A program made the translations under genes and the position numbers. Shown here in pieces: positions 41,083 to 50,238 of a stretch of 64,000 bases of DNA (its first letter is position 1; each line of letters begins with the position of its first letter). Below the pieces are notes generated by a model. It had not been told where the DNA came from. It worked only from the letters and a program-made list of their open reading frames with translations, and made no database searches. Source of the DNA: Capnocytophaga sputigena (GTDB taxonomy: Bacteria; Bacteroidota; Bacteroidia; Flavobacteriales; Flavobacteriaceae); the NCBI RefSeq assembly GCF_900446695.1, contig NZ_UAVP01000008.1, positions 620,001 to 684,000 on the forward strand. Reading direction: 5' to 3'.

Positions 41083-43314
41083 TTATTCGCTTATGAGTTC
41101 AAAGTCTAATTGCTTTTTCATTAGGTCGGTGTTTTTCACACGTATCATTACTTCATCGCCAAGCTGATAGGTTTTGCCAGTGGCTTGTCCTACTAAGGCA
41201 TATTGTTGTTCGTCGAAAGTGTAATAATCGTCTTTGATGTCGCGAGCGCGTACCAAACCTTCGCATTTGTTCACGGTAATTTCTACATAAATACCCCATT
41301 CGGTTACACCCGAAATCACTCCTGCAAACTGCTGATTTTTATGGGCTTCCATATATTTCACCTGCATATATTTGATAGAATCACGCTCAGCCGATGCTGC
41401 TAAACTCTCCATTTGTGAAGAGTGTTTGCATTTGGTTTCATAGTCGGCTTCCGGTTGTGAGGGGGCATTATCTAAATAGAGTTGCAAAAGGCGGTGTACC
41501 ATCACATCGGGATAACGGCGTATAGGCGAAGTGAAATGGGTATAATAGTCAAACGCTAAACCGTAGTGCCCTATGTTTTTGGTAGTATAAGTAGCTTTTG
41601 CCATCGAACGTATTGCCAAAGTATCGACTAAGTTTTGTTCTTTCTTGCCCTTTACTTCTTCTAAGAGATTATTAAGCGAATCGGTAGTGGTTTGGCGGTT
41701 GTTCAAGTTCAAGCTATAGCCAAATCTACTAATTACTGCATTGAACTGTTGCAATTTATCGGCATCGGGTTCATCGTGTACACGGTATACGAAAGTCTTT
41801 TTCATTTTGGCTACGTACTCGGCTACCTTTCTGTTAGCCAAGAGCATAAACTCTTCAATCAGTTTGTTGGCTTCTTTGCTTTCTTTGAAATATACCCCTG
41901 TAGGGTTGCCGTTCTCATCAAGGTCGAATTTCACTTCTACTTTATCAAAAGTAATAGCTCCCAAACGCATACGCTTGCTGCGCAGTTTTTCGGCTAAAGT
42001 ATTGAGTGTGAGAATAGCCTCTACCACATTAGCAGGTACGGCACGCTCTTTATCGGTAATAGAAGTTTCGGCAGGAATGGTGTACCCCTCCCCTACTTTG
42101 GCTTGTTCTATTACTGATTGTGCTTCTTCATAAGCAAACCTAAATGACGAGTGTGTTACAGTGCGTCCTATCCAAATATCTACCACTTCAGCTTTTTTAT
42201 TCATCTCAAACACTGCCGAAAAGGTGTATTTATCTTCATCGGGGCGGAGTGAACAAGCGAAGTTACAGAGTATTTCAGGTAACATTGGCACTACCCTATC
42301 TACCAAATATACTGAAGTAGCGCGGTTATAGGCTTCCTCGTCTAATATAGTACCTTCTTTCACGTAGTGTGATACATCGGCAATGTGTACGCCAATTTCG
42401 TAATTGCCATTTTCTAATACTTTGAATGACAGTGCATCATCGAAGTCTTTTGCATCGCGAGGGTCAATAGTGAAGTTAAGAGTTTGGCGCATATCACGAC
42501 GGCGGGCGATTTCTTCATCAGTAATGGAAAGGTCTAACTTTTTAGCAAAGGCTTCTACCTCTTCTGGATAAGTGTAGGGCAGACCGTATTCGGCTAAGAT
42601 AGAGTGCATTTCGGTAGTTTGTTCCCCTGGTTTGCCGAGTATCTGTTCCACTACCCCCATAGGCGAATCGCTTTTGTCTTTCCAATCTTCTATGCGCACA
42701 ATCACACGGTCGCCATCTTGAGCACCATTGAGTTTGTCTTTCAGCACAAAGAAATCAGTATACATACGGGCATCGGTAGGGACTACAAAGGCGAAGTTTT
42801 TGTGCATTTGCACGGTACCTACAAAGCGCACTTTGTTGCGTTCCAACACTTTGCTGATTTCTCCTTCCATCTTATTGCGATTTCTAAAACGTGGAAATAC
42901 ATATACTTCCACCAAATCGCCGTGGAGGGCTTTGTTTAGAAAATTCTGTGCTACAAAAATGTCGTTGTCTAAACCATCAACTATTACATAGCCATTGCCG
43001 CGTGAACTCACATCCAGTGTACCTACATAGTAGTGTTGCATAGGGATAGCTTGGTACTTTCCACGATCTATTTCCACAATGCGTTTTTTCTCTTTCAGCT
43101 GTACGAGTTGCTTTACCAGCATATCACGACGCGGAGCATCGGTAATATGAAGTTTGGCAGCGATTTGCTTGTAGTTAAAACCCTCTTCGGGGTGTTCTTG
43201 CAATACCGAGAAAATTGCTTTGATAAGCTCGTGCTTGTTGCGTTTAGCCAGACTCTTATTTTTTTTAGGTTTCCCTGATTTGCCTTGTTTCTTGGGTTTG
43301 TTTGTTTTTTTCAT
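41083..43314 (-). CDS. rnr: Ribonuclease R
   Basis: A 743-residue 3'-5' exoribonuclease. A basic Lys-rich N-terminus is followed by a winged-helix RNase B-type region (HPEEGFNYKQIAAKLHI), cold-shock domains, the RNB catalytic core with DPRDAKDFDDALSFKV (metal-binding Asp residues) and a C-terminal S1 domain (FAGVISGVTEWGIYVEITVN). RNase R degrades structured RNA. The start codon lies 50 bp from the first oriC DnaA box, and the promoter overlaps that box. Confidence 0.96.
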   Translation of the reverse strand: MKKTNKPKKQGKSGKPKKNKSLAKRNKHELIKAIFSVLQEHPEEGFNYKQIAAKLHITDAPRRDMLVKQLVQLKEKKRIVEIDRGKYQAIPMQHYYVGTLDVSSRGNGYVIVDGLDNDIFVAQNFLNKALHGDLVEVYVFPRFRNRNKMEGEISKVLERNKVRFVGTVQMHKNFAFVVPTDARMYTDFFVLKDKLNGAQDGDRVIVRIEDWKDKSDSPMGVVEQILGKPGEQTTEMHSILAEYGLPYTYPEEVEAFAKKLDLSITDEEIARRRDMRQTLNFTIDPRDAKDFDDALSFKVLENGNYEIGVHIADVSHYVKEGTILDEEAYNRATSVYLVDRVVPMLPEILCNFACSLRPDEDKYTFSAVFEMNKKAEVVDIWIGRTVTHSSFRFAYEEAQSVIEQAKVGEGYTIPAETSITDKERAVPANVVEAILTLNTLAEKLRSKRMRLGAITFDKVEVKFDLDENGNPTGVYFKESKEANKLIEEFMLLANRKVAEYVAKMKKTFVYRVHDEPDADKLQQFNAVISRFGYSLNLNNRQTTTDSLNNLLEEVKGKKEQNLVDTLAIRSMAKATYTTKNIGHYGLAFDYYTHFTSPIRRYPDVMVHRLLQLYLDNAPSQPEADYETKCKHSSQMESLAASAERDSIKYMQVKYMEAHKNQQFAGVISGVTEWGIYVEITVNKCEGLVRARDIKDDYYTFDEQQYALVGQATGKTYQLGDEVMIRVKNTDLMKKQLDFELISE

Positions 43315-43319
43315 AGTAA

Positions 43320-43730
43320 TTTATTTTTTAAGTGTGAGCCACACAAACAGTGTGACTAACTGCAAAGGTAAGCATTTTTGAGTTATCAACAATCTCTAAA
43401 TTATAAATTGAAAAAAAAAATTTTTTTAAAAAAGAAGGTTACTATTATGAGAGTGTGAATAGGGGGTAAAAAATTAGGCTTAAAAATTTGCTTTTTTCAG
43501 TTGATGTGATTTATGATTAGTTATCAACAATAAAAAATGATTTACGACTTTTAGAATGAATATTTTAGGTAAAACTGTTGATAACTGCCCCACAACTATT
43601 CAACTGCATTTTGTGGATAATTTTTTAAAAGGGCAATTGTGAATAACTGTTGTATCACTGTTGATAATTTTCTAAAAAATAAATTTGCATATTTTAGACT
43701 TGGGTTTGTATATACGGAAAAGCGAGAGAA
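43320..43730. other. Probable chromosomal origin of replication (oriC)
   Basis: A 475-bp AT-rich gene-free region between rnr and nadK. It holds six 9-bp DnaA boxes: TTATCAACA at 43383 and 43521, TGTTGATAA at 43576 and 43659, TGTGGATAA at 43612 and TGTGAATAA at 43638. The first two face one way and the last four the other. A run of A and T at 43409-43436 is a candidate unwinding element. Two perfect parS sites lie 6 kb to the left, and gene strand bias changes here. Confidence 0.85.
43363..43392 (-). promoter_or_regulatory. rnr promoter overlapping a DnaA box
   Basis: TACCTTTG (complement of 43363-43370) with TTG (complement of 43390-43392) 19 bp upstream. The -33 side overlaps the DnaA box 43383-43391. 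Confidence 0.55.
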
Positions 43731-43789
43731 ACAAATTTATTTATTATTTTTTTGGTAATAGTTATGAACAGGTTTTTAGGTTTCAGGTG

Positions 43790-44674
43790 TTATTTATTTC
43801 TTCTGTCCTCACCCCAGAGTAGTTTGTATCTCAGTGTATTGATAAAACTATCGCCGTCTAATCGTATCATTTTCACTACAAAAGGTGCTTTGCGCACAAT
43901 AATAGAGTGCTTTTTGTCTACCGATTTGATATGAGAATCTAACGATAGAAGGAATTTCTTTTCCCGTCCTGAGATAGTGAGTTTGATTTCAGTATCTTCG
44001 GGGATGATGAGCGGTCGCATATTGAGGTTGTGCGGTGCGATGGGGGTAATGACAAAGTTTTTGGCTGTAGGTAAAATCACAGGTCCACCGCAGCTCAGCG
44101 AGTAACCTGTAGAGCCTGTGGGGGTAGAAATAATAAGTCCGTCAGCCCAATACGATGATAGGAAATCGCCGCCCAGTTCTGTATCGATTGTAATCATCGA
44201 TGCTGTATTTTTTCGTGTAACGGTAATTTCGTTGAGGGCGAAATTTATAGGGTCTACCGGCTCGCCACTATCGGCATAGACAGCTTCTATTACCGAGCGT
44301 TCCACTACTTCGTAAGTTTTATCACGCAATTGCACGAAAACGTTTTGCAGATCGTCTTTATGAGCATTTGCCAAAAAGCCCAAACGCCCTGAATTGATAC
44401 CTAAAATAGGAATTTGCAAATCGCGGAGGTAAGTAATACCTTTCAGCAGAGTGCCATCACCTCCAATGGTGAGCATTACCTCGTACGAATTGTTGAGGTC
44501 GGCAAATGATTTGAAAGGTTTAGCTCTGAGGAATTGGTGAGAACGGATATTCAGTTCTTTAAGGATTTCACATTCAATAAACACCTCATCTTCGGGCAGG
44601 AGATGAGAGAAAAGTTCACGTAGTATAGCTTCATTTTCGGTAGAATATTGTCGGATATATATTGCTATTTTCAT
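43790..44674 (-). CDS. nadK: NAD kinase
   Basis: A 294-residue enzyme that phosphorylates NAD to NADP. The signature MLTIGGDGTLLKGITYL, the LGINSGRLGFLA strand, FALNEITVTRK and DGLIISTPTGSTGYSLSCGGP are all present. The ATG at 44672-44674 is followed by the expected KIAIYIRQYS strand. The 3' end reaches heptamer-type sequence next to oriC. The promoter TACCTTTG is the complement of 44718-44725. Confidence 0.96.
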   Translation of the reverse strand: MKIAIYIRQYSTENEAILRELFSHLLPEDEVFIECEILKELNIRSHQFLRAKPFKSFADLNNSYEVMLTIGGDGTLLKGITYLRDLQIPILGINSGRLGFLANAHKDDLQNVFVQLRDKTYEVVERSVIEAVYADSGEPVDPINFALNEITVTRKNTASMITIDTELGGDFLSSYWADGLIISTPTGSTGYSLSCGGPVILPTAKNFVITPIAPHNLNMRPLIIPEDTEIKLTISGREKKFLLSLDSHIKSVDKKHSIIVRKAPFVVKMIRLDGDSFINTLRYKLLWGEDRRNK

Positions 44675-44734
44675 TGATTTGTCAATTTCTGATTTGTCTG
44701 TTTGTCAATTGGTATGGCAAAGGTACAAATTAAT

Positions 44735-44776
44735 TAACAATTAACAATTAAGAATTGACAATTGGCAATTCACAAA
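44735..44776. repeat. AT-rich heptamer array upstream of nadK
   Basis: Six in-phase units TAACAAT, TAACAAT, TAAGAAT, TGACAAT, TGGCAAT, TCACAAA. Confidence 0.8.
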
Positions 44777-44894
44777 TAGTAAATTGTAGTTGTTAGCGAT
44801 GATGTATTTATTTAGCACTTTAGTTATATTTGTAACAACCTCTCCCCTTTTTGCGGTTTTTGGCATACTTTTAGTACGTTAGCCTGCACAAGCA

Positions 44895-44925
44895 TTGTGG
44901 CATTAGAAAATCTTTTGTACATTTG
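44895..44925 (+). promoter_or_regulatory. Promoter of the 44962 gene
   Basis: TTG at 44895-44897 and TACATTTG at 44918-44925, spaced 20 bp. Confidence 0.65.
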
Positions 44926-44961
44926 CACCTTTAAAAAATATAAATTTAATAGCACATTATT

Positions 44962-45774
44962 ATGAAAAAAATTGTAGCAATAGCGGCTTTATTAGCCACC
45001 ACCATCGCCTTTGGTCAGGCTCAGAAAAAGAATGGTTGGGAGCGTGCCAAACTCAATGGAAAAGTAAAAACATATACCCAAACAGGTATTCAAGTTACTG
45101 AAGAAGGACAAGAAATTCCTATGAATTCCGAACTCTTTGCTGAGTTTGACAAAAAAGGAACTCCCGTAAAAATGTTCTCTAAACAAAGTGGTATGACTAT
45201 CAATTTTGTGGATGTATACGACAAAGAAGGACTTTTGTTAGAATCGGCTTCTCGTGATGATTCTAATACTCTCCTTTCCAAAAACGTATATGAATACGAC
45301 GAGCGCGGTAACCTTACCAAACACGATGTTGAAACTCCTGATGGGACTATCTTTATGAGTCGTATCAATGCTTATAACGATAAAGACCAATTGATAGAGC
45401 GCACCGAATGTATGGCTGGATTGTGCGATGAGAAAATTACTTATACCTACCTTCCTAATGGAAAAGTAGCCGAAGAATCTAAATACAGCAAAAAAGAATT
45501 ATCAAGTAAAACTGTATATACTTACGATGCTAAAGGTAATACCATTGAAAAACAAGTGTTTGACAAAGATAACAACCTAAAACAGCGCGTTACTTCAGTT
45601 TTTGATGAGAATAATAACGAAACAGAAGTAAAATACTTTGATAAAGACGGTAATGTTACCAAAACAGAATCTTACACACTTGTGTATGACAAGAAGAAAA
45701 ACTGGATAAAGAAAACAATGTCGGTTGATGGTAAACCAACGATGATTTTACTTCAGAAGCTAAAATATTATTAA
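44962..45774 (+). CDS. Secreted YD-like repeat protein
   Basis: A 270-residue protein with a Sec signal (MKKIVAIAALLATTIAFGQA), LNGKVKTYTQTGIQV and five or more YD-type hairpins (YEYDERGNLTKHDV; YTYDAKGNTIEKQVFD; YFDKDGNVTKTE), closing YDKKKNWIKKTMSVDG. It is a paralogue of the 34276 and 35062 genes. It has its own promoter and terminator. Function unknown. Confidence 0.75.
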   Translation: MKKIVAIAALLATTIAFGQAQKKNGWERAKLNGKVKTYTQTGIQVTEEGQEIPMNSELFAEFDKKGTPVKMFSKQSGMTINFVDVYDKEGLLLESASRDDSNTLLSKNVYEYDERGNLTKHDVETPDGTIFMSRINAYNDKDQLIERTECMAGLCDEKITYTYLPNGKVAEESKYSKKELSSKTVYTYDAKGNTIEKQVFDKDNNLKQRVTSVFDENNNETEVKYFDKDGNVTKTESYTLVYDKKKNWIKKTMSVDGKPTMILLQKLKYY

Positions 45775-45784
45775 TAGATAACAA

Positions 45785-45818
45785 AAAAGCTGCTCTAAAA
45801 TGGAGCAGCTTTTTTTTG
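45785..45818 (+). terminator. Terminator of the 44962 gene
   Basis: AGCTGCTC (45788-45795) pairs with GAGCAGCT (45803-45810), followed by a run of T. Confidence 0.88.
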
Positions 45819-45934
45819 TTAGAGACTTCTGGAAAATCCTACTTTTCTAACTTCTATGAGATTCAAAATTCTCCCATTTTTATAAGATACTTGAAACTTT
45901 TCACTACTTTTGCATTCTGTACTAACGGACTATT

Positions 45935-47155
45935 ATGTATAATCTCATTATTTATCTTATAAAAGCAATCCTCCCGCTGATTGCTCTCTTCAATAAAAAA
46001 ATACGTCTCTTTGTAAGCGGACGTAAAATTGTATGGACAACCCTTAATGAAAAATTAGATAAAAATGCGCGTTATGTGTGGTTACATGCGGCTTCCCTTG
46101 GTGAGTTTGAACAAGGATTGCCAGTAGCCAAAGCTCTTAGAACGCAAGGTTACAAAATACTCATTACTTTCTTCTCACCCTCAGGTTATGAGGTGTGCAA
46201 AAACACCCCCGATGCCGATATAGTGGTCTATCTTCCTCTCGATACCCGCGTGAACGCTCGTAAGTTTGTACAACTAGTAAATCCTGCAATGGCTATCTTT
46301 GTGAAATACGAGTTTTGGGTGAACTACCTCAATGAACTTAAAAAAGCACAAGTGCCTACTTATTTGCTATCGGGTATTTTTAGAAAAGATCAAATCTTCT
46401 TTAAGCCTTATGGCGGAATGATGCGCAAAGCCTTACATTGTTTCACTCATTTCTTTGTACAGAATGACCTCTCTAAAGAACTGCTCGGCAGTTTAGGTTT
46501 TACCAATGTAACGGTGAGTGGCGACACTCGTTTTGATCGTGTAGCCGAAATAGCTGAGAGAGACAATCATCTCGATTTTATAGAGCAATTCAAAGGGGAT
46601 GCTTTGTGTGTGGTATTTGGCAGCTCTTGGTCTGCCGATGAAGAGGTTTATTTGCAGTATCTCAACACCTGCAAAGCTAACGTAAAATTCATTATTGCCC
46701 CTCACAATATCCACCCCACTGAGATAGCTGTACTGAGAGACAACAAGCAGAAGTTAGACCTCAAAGTGGCTCTTTTCAGTGAGAAAGACACTCTTAACCT
46801 TCCAGATTACGAGGTACTCATTCTCGATACTATCGGTATGCTTACCAAGGTATACAGTTATGCCGATATAGCTTATGTAGGTGGAGGTATGGGAACTTCG
46901 GGATTGCATAATGTGTTAGAACCAGCTGTTTTTGGTATTCCAGTGATTATTGGTAAGAACTATGAAAAATTCAATGAAGCGAAAGAATTAGTCGCTTTAG
47001 GAGGTGTATTATCTGTTGATAGTAGAGAAGCATTTGCTGAGGTGATGAATAGCCTTGTAAATTCGGCTGAAAAACGCGAGATAGTAGGAAATATCAATCG
47101 TGAGTATATAACAGAAAAAAAAGGCGCTACAAACGCTTTTTTGAAGGGGATATAA
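45935..47155 (+). CDS. waaA: 3-deoxy-D-manno-octulosonic acid transferase
   Basis: A 406-residue glycosyltransferase that adds Kdo to lipid A on the inner face of the cytoplasmic membrane. It has an N-terminal membrane anchor, the catalytic Glu in HAASLGEFEQG (E57), VKYEFWVNYL, VSGDTRFDRV and the GGGMGTSGLHNVLEPAVFGIPVI acceptor/donor motif. A TACTTTTG element at 45905-45912 gives a short leader. A nested hairpin follows the stop. Confidence 0.95.
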   Translation: MYNLIIYLIKAILPLIALFNKKIRLFVSGRKIVWTTLNEKLDKNARYVWLHAASLGEFEQGLPVAKALRTQGYKILITFFSPSGYEVCKNTPDADIVVYLPLDTRVNARKFVQLVNPAMAIFVKYEFWVNYLNELKKAQVPTYLLSGIFRKDQIFFKPYGGMMRKALHCFTHFFVQNDLSKELLGSLGFTNVTVSGDTRFDRVAEIAERDNHLDFIEQFKGDALCVVFGSSWSADEEVYLQYLNTCKANVKFIIAPHNIHPTEIAVLRDNKQKLDLKVALFSEKDTLNLPDYEVLILDTIGMLTKVYSYADIAYVGGGMGTSGLHNVLEPAVFGIPVIIGKNYEKFNEAKELVALGGVLSVDSREAFAEVMNSLVNSAEKREIVGNINREYITEKKGATNAFLKGI

Positions 47156-47158
47156 AAA

Positions 47159-47208
47159 ACTTTGCCAAAGTTCTATAGCACAAAAGGCTATAATAACTTT
47201 GGCAAAGT
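47159..47208. repeat. Nested palindromic element after waaA
   Basis: A perfect 14-bp inverted repeat (ACTTTGCCAAAGTT 47159-47172, AACTTTGGCAAAGT 47195-47208) encloses TATAGC...GCTATA. It has the same architecture as 14286-14337 and could act as a terminator for both convergent genes. Confidence 0.8.
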
Positions 47209-47242
47209 ATAATTTATAATTTTATTGCTTGTGCATCTCGCA

Positions 47243-49507
47243 CTACTCAGATTGTGCTTGAATTACAGCAAGTGTAGCCAAATTCACCATTTCATCAACA
47301 GTAGACCCAAGGGTAGCCACGTGGATAGGCTTAGTAAGACCTAAGATTACAGGACCTATGGTATCTAAGTGTTCTGTTTCCTTGAGGAGCTTATAACTGA
47401 TATTTGCTGCTTCGAGGTTAGGGAAGATGAGCACATTAGCTGCTTTGCCGTTGTTGAGTTTTGAGAACGGATAGTTCTTGGCAATCTTATCGGGATTGAG
47501 GGCAAAATCGGCTTGGATTTCTCCATCTACTACTAAATCGGGGTGGTTTTTATGTAAATAAGCTACTGCCTCACGTACTTTGAGACTGCTTTCGGACACT
47601 GCCGATCCAAAGTTAGAATACGACAACATCGCTACCGAAGGCTCTAAACCAAAGAACTTCACTGCGCGTGCTGTAAGTAAAGCAATATTAGCTAATTCTT
47701 CGGCAGTAGGGTTGATATTGATAGTTGCATCCGATAGGAAAATAGGTCCTTGCTTGCTGAACATAATGCTGGCAGCAGCAATACGGCGCACTCCTTCTTC
47801 TTTCTTTATAATTTCTAATACAGGGCGAATAGCATTTGGATAAGCGTGTGAATAACCTGTAATCATCGCATCGGCTTGACCAGTTTCTACGAGCATCGTA
47901 CCGAAATAGTTGCGTTCGCGCATTAGTCGTTCGGCTACTTCATAAGTGATACCACGGCGTTCGCGCAATTTCCAATAGTGTTTTACAAACTTCTCACGAC
48001 GTGCTTTTTCGGCATCACTCTTAGGGTCGATTACATCTACCCGACCGTTAAATCCTATTTCGTATTTAAGGGCTTTGATGAGTTCTTTATTACCCAAAAG
48101 TACTGGAATACCAATGCCGTCTTCATAGATGCGTTGTGCTGCTTTAAGCACTTCTAATTGGTCGGCTTCAGCAAAAACAATGCGTTTAGGAGCGCGTTTG
48201 GCACGGTCTTGCAAGAGGCGTATTTCTTTGCTTCCTACGCCTATTCTATCCATTAGTTCACCTTTGTAGGCTTCCCAATCGGTGATAGGTTTCTGTGCCA
48301 CACCCGATGCCATAGCTGCTTTGGCGATAGCAGGGGGTACTTCGTAAATCAAGCGAGGGTCAAACGGTTTAGGAATGATATAGTTGCGACCGAAAGTAAG
48401 GTTTTCGCCGCCATATACAAGACTCACTTTTTGAGGTACAGGTTTTTTAGCCAATTCGGCAATAGCGTGTACCGCAGCGAGTTTCATTTCTTCATTGATT
48501 TTGGTAGCGCGAACGTCTAAGGCTCCGCGGAAGATATAAGGGAAACCGAGTACGTTGTTCACTTGGTTAGGGAAGTCGGAACGACCCGTTGCCATAATGA
48601 TATCTTTACGTGTTTTGATAGCCAAATCATAATCGATTTCGGGGGTAGGATTTGCCATTGCAAATACAATCGCATCCTTGTTCATAGAGAGCAACATCTC
48701 TGGGGTGAGTACATTACCTTTAGAAAGACCGATGAACACATCAGAGCCTTTTACCGCTTCTTCAAGGGTGTGGAGGTTGCGGTCGGTAGCAAATTCAGCT
48801 TTCTGCTCTGTTAGGTTAGGCGCATCTTTGCGAATAACCCCTTTGCTATCGCACATTACTATGTTCTTAGGGTCAGCACCGAGGGCTACGTATAAGCGAG
48901 TACAAGAGATAGCAGCAGCACCTGCACCATTTACTACTATTTGTGCTTTGGCGATGTCCTTGCCTACGATTTCTAACGCGTTGATAAGGGCAGCAGCCGA
49001 GATGATAGCCGTACCATGCTGGTCGTCGTGCATTACAGGGATATCCAATTCTTCTTTTAGGCGACGTTCAATTTCAAAAGCCTCAGGAGCTTTGATATCC
49101 TCGAGGTTAATACCCCCGAAAGTAGGTGAAATTGCTTTTACGGTTTCTATAAACTTATCTACATCGGTAGCATCTATTTCGATATCAAATACATCAATAC
49201 CTGCGAAGATTTTGAATAACAAGCCTTTACCTTCCATTACGGGTTTAGAGGCATCGGCTCCTATATCGCCTAATCCAAGTACGGCAGTACCGTTAGAAAT
49301 TACTGCTACGAGGTTGCTTTTGGCAGTATATTTATAGGCGTTGCTTTTATCTTCGGCAATTGCCAAACAAGGCTCGGCTACTCCAGGAGAATAAGCTAAC
49401 GCAAGGTCGTGCTGTGTAGAGTGTTTTTTAGTAGGTACGATAGCAATTTTCCCAGGTTGTGGGAACTCGTGATAGTGTAATGCTTCTTCTTTTTTTCTTT
49501 GATCCAT
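47243..49507 (-). CDS. maeB: NADP-dependent malic enzyme with phosphotransacetylase-like domain
   Basis: A 754-residue MaeB-type fusion. The N-terminal malic enzyme domain has AYSPGVAEPCLAI, the metal-site region (VVNGAGAAAISCTRL) and FAMANPTPEIDYD. From about residue 430 a phosphate acetyltransferase-like domain follows (RIVFAEADQLEVLKAA; AASIMFSKQGPIFLSDATIN), thought to be regulatory and to bind acetyl-CoA. It converts malate to pyruvate and makes NADPH. The leader carries a heptamer array; TAACTTTG (complement of 49589-49596) is the likely promoter. Confidence 0.94.
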   Translation of the reverse strand: MDQRKKEEALHYHEFPQPGKIAIVPTKKHSTQHDLALAYSPGVAEPCLAIAEDKSNAYKYTAKSNLVAVISNGTAVLGLGDIGADASKPVMEGKGLLFKIFAGIDVFDIEIDATDVDKFIETVKAISPTFGGINLEDIKAPEAFEIERRLKEELDIPVMHDDQHGTAIISAAALINALEIVGKDIAKAQIVVNGAGAAAISCTRLYVALGADPKNIVMCDSKGVIRKDAPNLTEQKAEFATDRNLHTLEEAVKGSDVFIGLSKGNVLTPEMLLSMNKDAIVFAMANPTPEIDYDLAIKTRKDIIMATGRSDFPNQVNNVLGFPYIFRGALDVRATKINEEMKLAAVHAIAELAKKPVPQKVSLVYGGENLTFGRNYIIPKPFDPRLIYEVPPAIAKAAMASGVAQKPITDWEAYKGELMDRIGVGSKEIRLLQDRAKRAPKRIVFAEADQLEVLKAAQRIYEDGIGIPVLLGNKELIKALKYEIGFNGRVDVIDPKSDAEKARREKFVKHYWKLRERRGITYEVAERLMRERNYFGTMLVETGQADAMITGYSHAYPNAIRPVLEIIKKEEGVRRIAAASIMFSKQGPIFLSDATININPTAEELANIALLTARAVKFFGLEPSVAMLSYSNFGSAVSESSLKVREAVAYLHKNHPDLVVDGEIQADFALNPDKIAKNYPFSKLNNGKAANVLIFPNLEAANISYKLLKETEHLDTIGPVILGLTKPIHVATLGSTVDEMVNLATLAVIQAQSE

Positions 49508-49516
49508 TTGATTTTA

Positions 49517-49544
49517 GGTAAGAGGTAAGAAGTAAGAGGTAACG
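49517..49544. repeat. Heptamer array in the maeB leader
   Basis: Units GGTAAGA, GGTAAGA, AGTAAGA, GGTAACG, just upstream of the maeB start at 49507. Confidence 0.85.
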
Positions 49545-49605
49545 AGATTGTTACCTAATTACTTGTTACCTGTTAATTGTTTATAAATGCAAAGTTATAA
49601 AATAA

Positions 49606-50238
49606 TTATGAATTATGAAGTACGAATGACGAAAAATTAGGAATTACCTCATCGGCTGCGCAAAGTACTTGCTCCTCTCCTACCCCTATGACTCTCATTC
49701 CAGCAGCTTTAGCAGCTTGCACACCTGCGGGAGCATCTTCAAACACACAGCACTGGGCAGGAGGTAGTTGCAAAAGTTCGGCAGCTTTGAGGAATACTTC
49801 GGGGTTGGGTTTGGCTTGGGTTACCATAGTGCCATCAACAATAGCATCGAACAGCGGCAAAATGCCTGTGCGCTCTAATACCAAACGTGCGTTCTTACTG
49901 GCAGAACCCAAGGCGATTTTCTTGCCTTTGCTTTTGAGAGTTTGCAGAAAATCGGCTACACCTACAAGCAATTCGCTATTATCAATATGAGCGATGTATT
50001 GCAAATAGAGTTCGTTTTTGCGGAGAGCTAAGGATTGGAACTCATTTTCGGGCAGTGTTTTCGCTGCCCACTGAAGTATTTTGTGCAGGGAGACCTCACG
50101 ACCTATGCCTTTGAGTTGTTCGTTATGTGCGGGAGTGAGCTCAAAGCCAAATTCTTGAGCAATAGTTTTCCACGCGAGGTAATGGTACTTGGCGGTATCT
50201 ACCAGTACGCCATCTAAATCAAAAATATATCCTTCCAT
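49606..50238 (-). CDS. pgmB: Beta-phosphoglucomutase
   Basis: A 210-residue HAD-superfamily mutase with the nucleophile motif FDLDGVLVDTAKYHYLAWK (D8, D10), the GIGREVSL cap signature specific to beta-phosphoglucomutases, SASKNARLVLERTG, and the late metal site FEDAPAGVQAAKAAGM. It interconverts beta-glucose 1-phosphate and glucose 6-phosphate from maltose or trehalose breakdown. No phosphorylase gene is nearby. Confidence 0.92.
   Translation of the reverse strand: MEGYIFDLDGVLVDTAKYHYLAWKTIAQEFGFELTPAHNEQLKGIGREVSLHKILQWAAKTLPENEFQSLALRKNELYLQYIAHIDNSELLVGVADFLQTLKSKGKKIALGSASKNARLVLERTGILPLFDAIVDGTMVTQAKPNPEVFLKAAELLQLPPAQCCVFEDAPAGVQAAKAAGMRVIGVGEEQVLCAADEVIPNFSSFVLHNS

Noticed and set aside
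48678-49337. Long plus-strand ORF inside maeB
   Set aside because: It is an antisense shadow of a strongly conserved gene.
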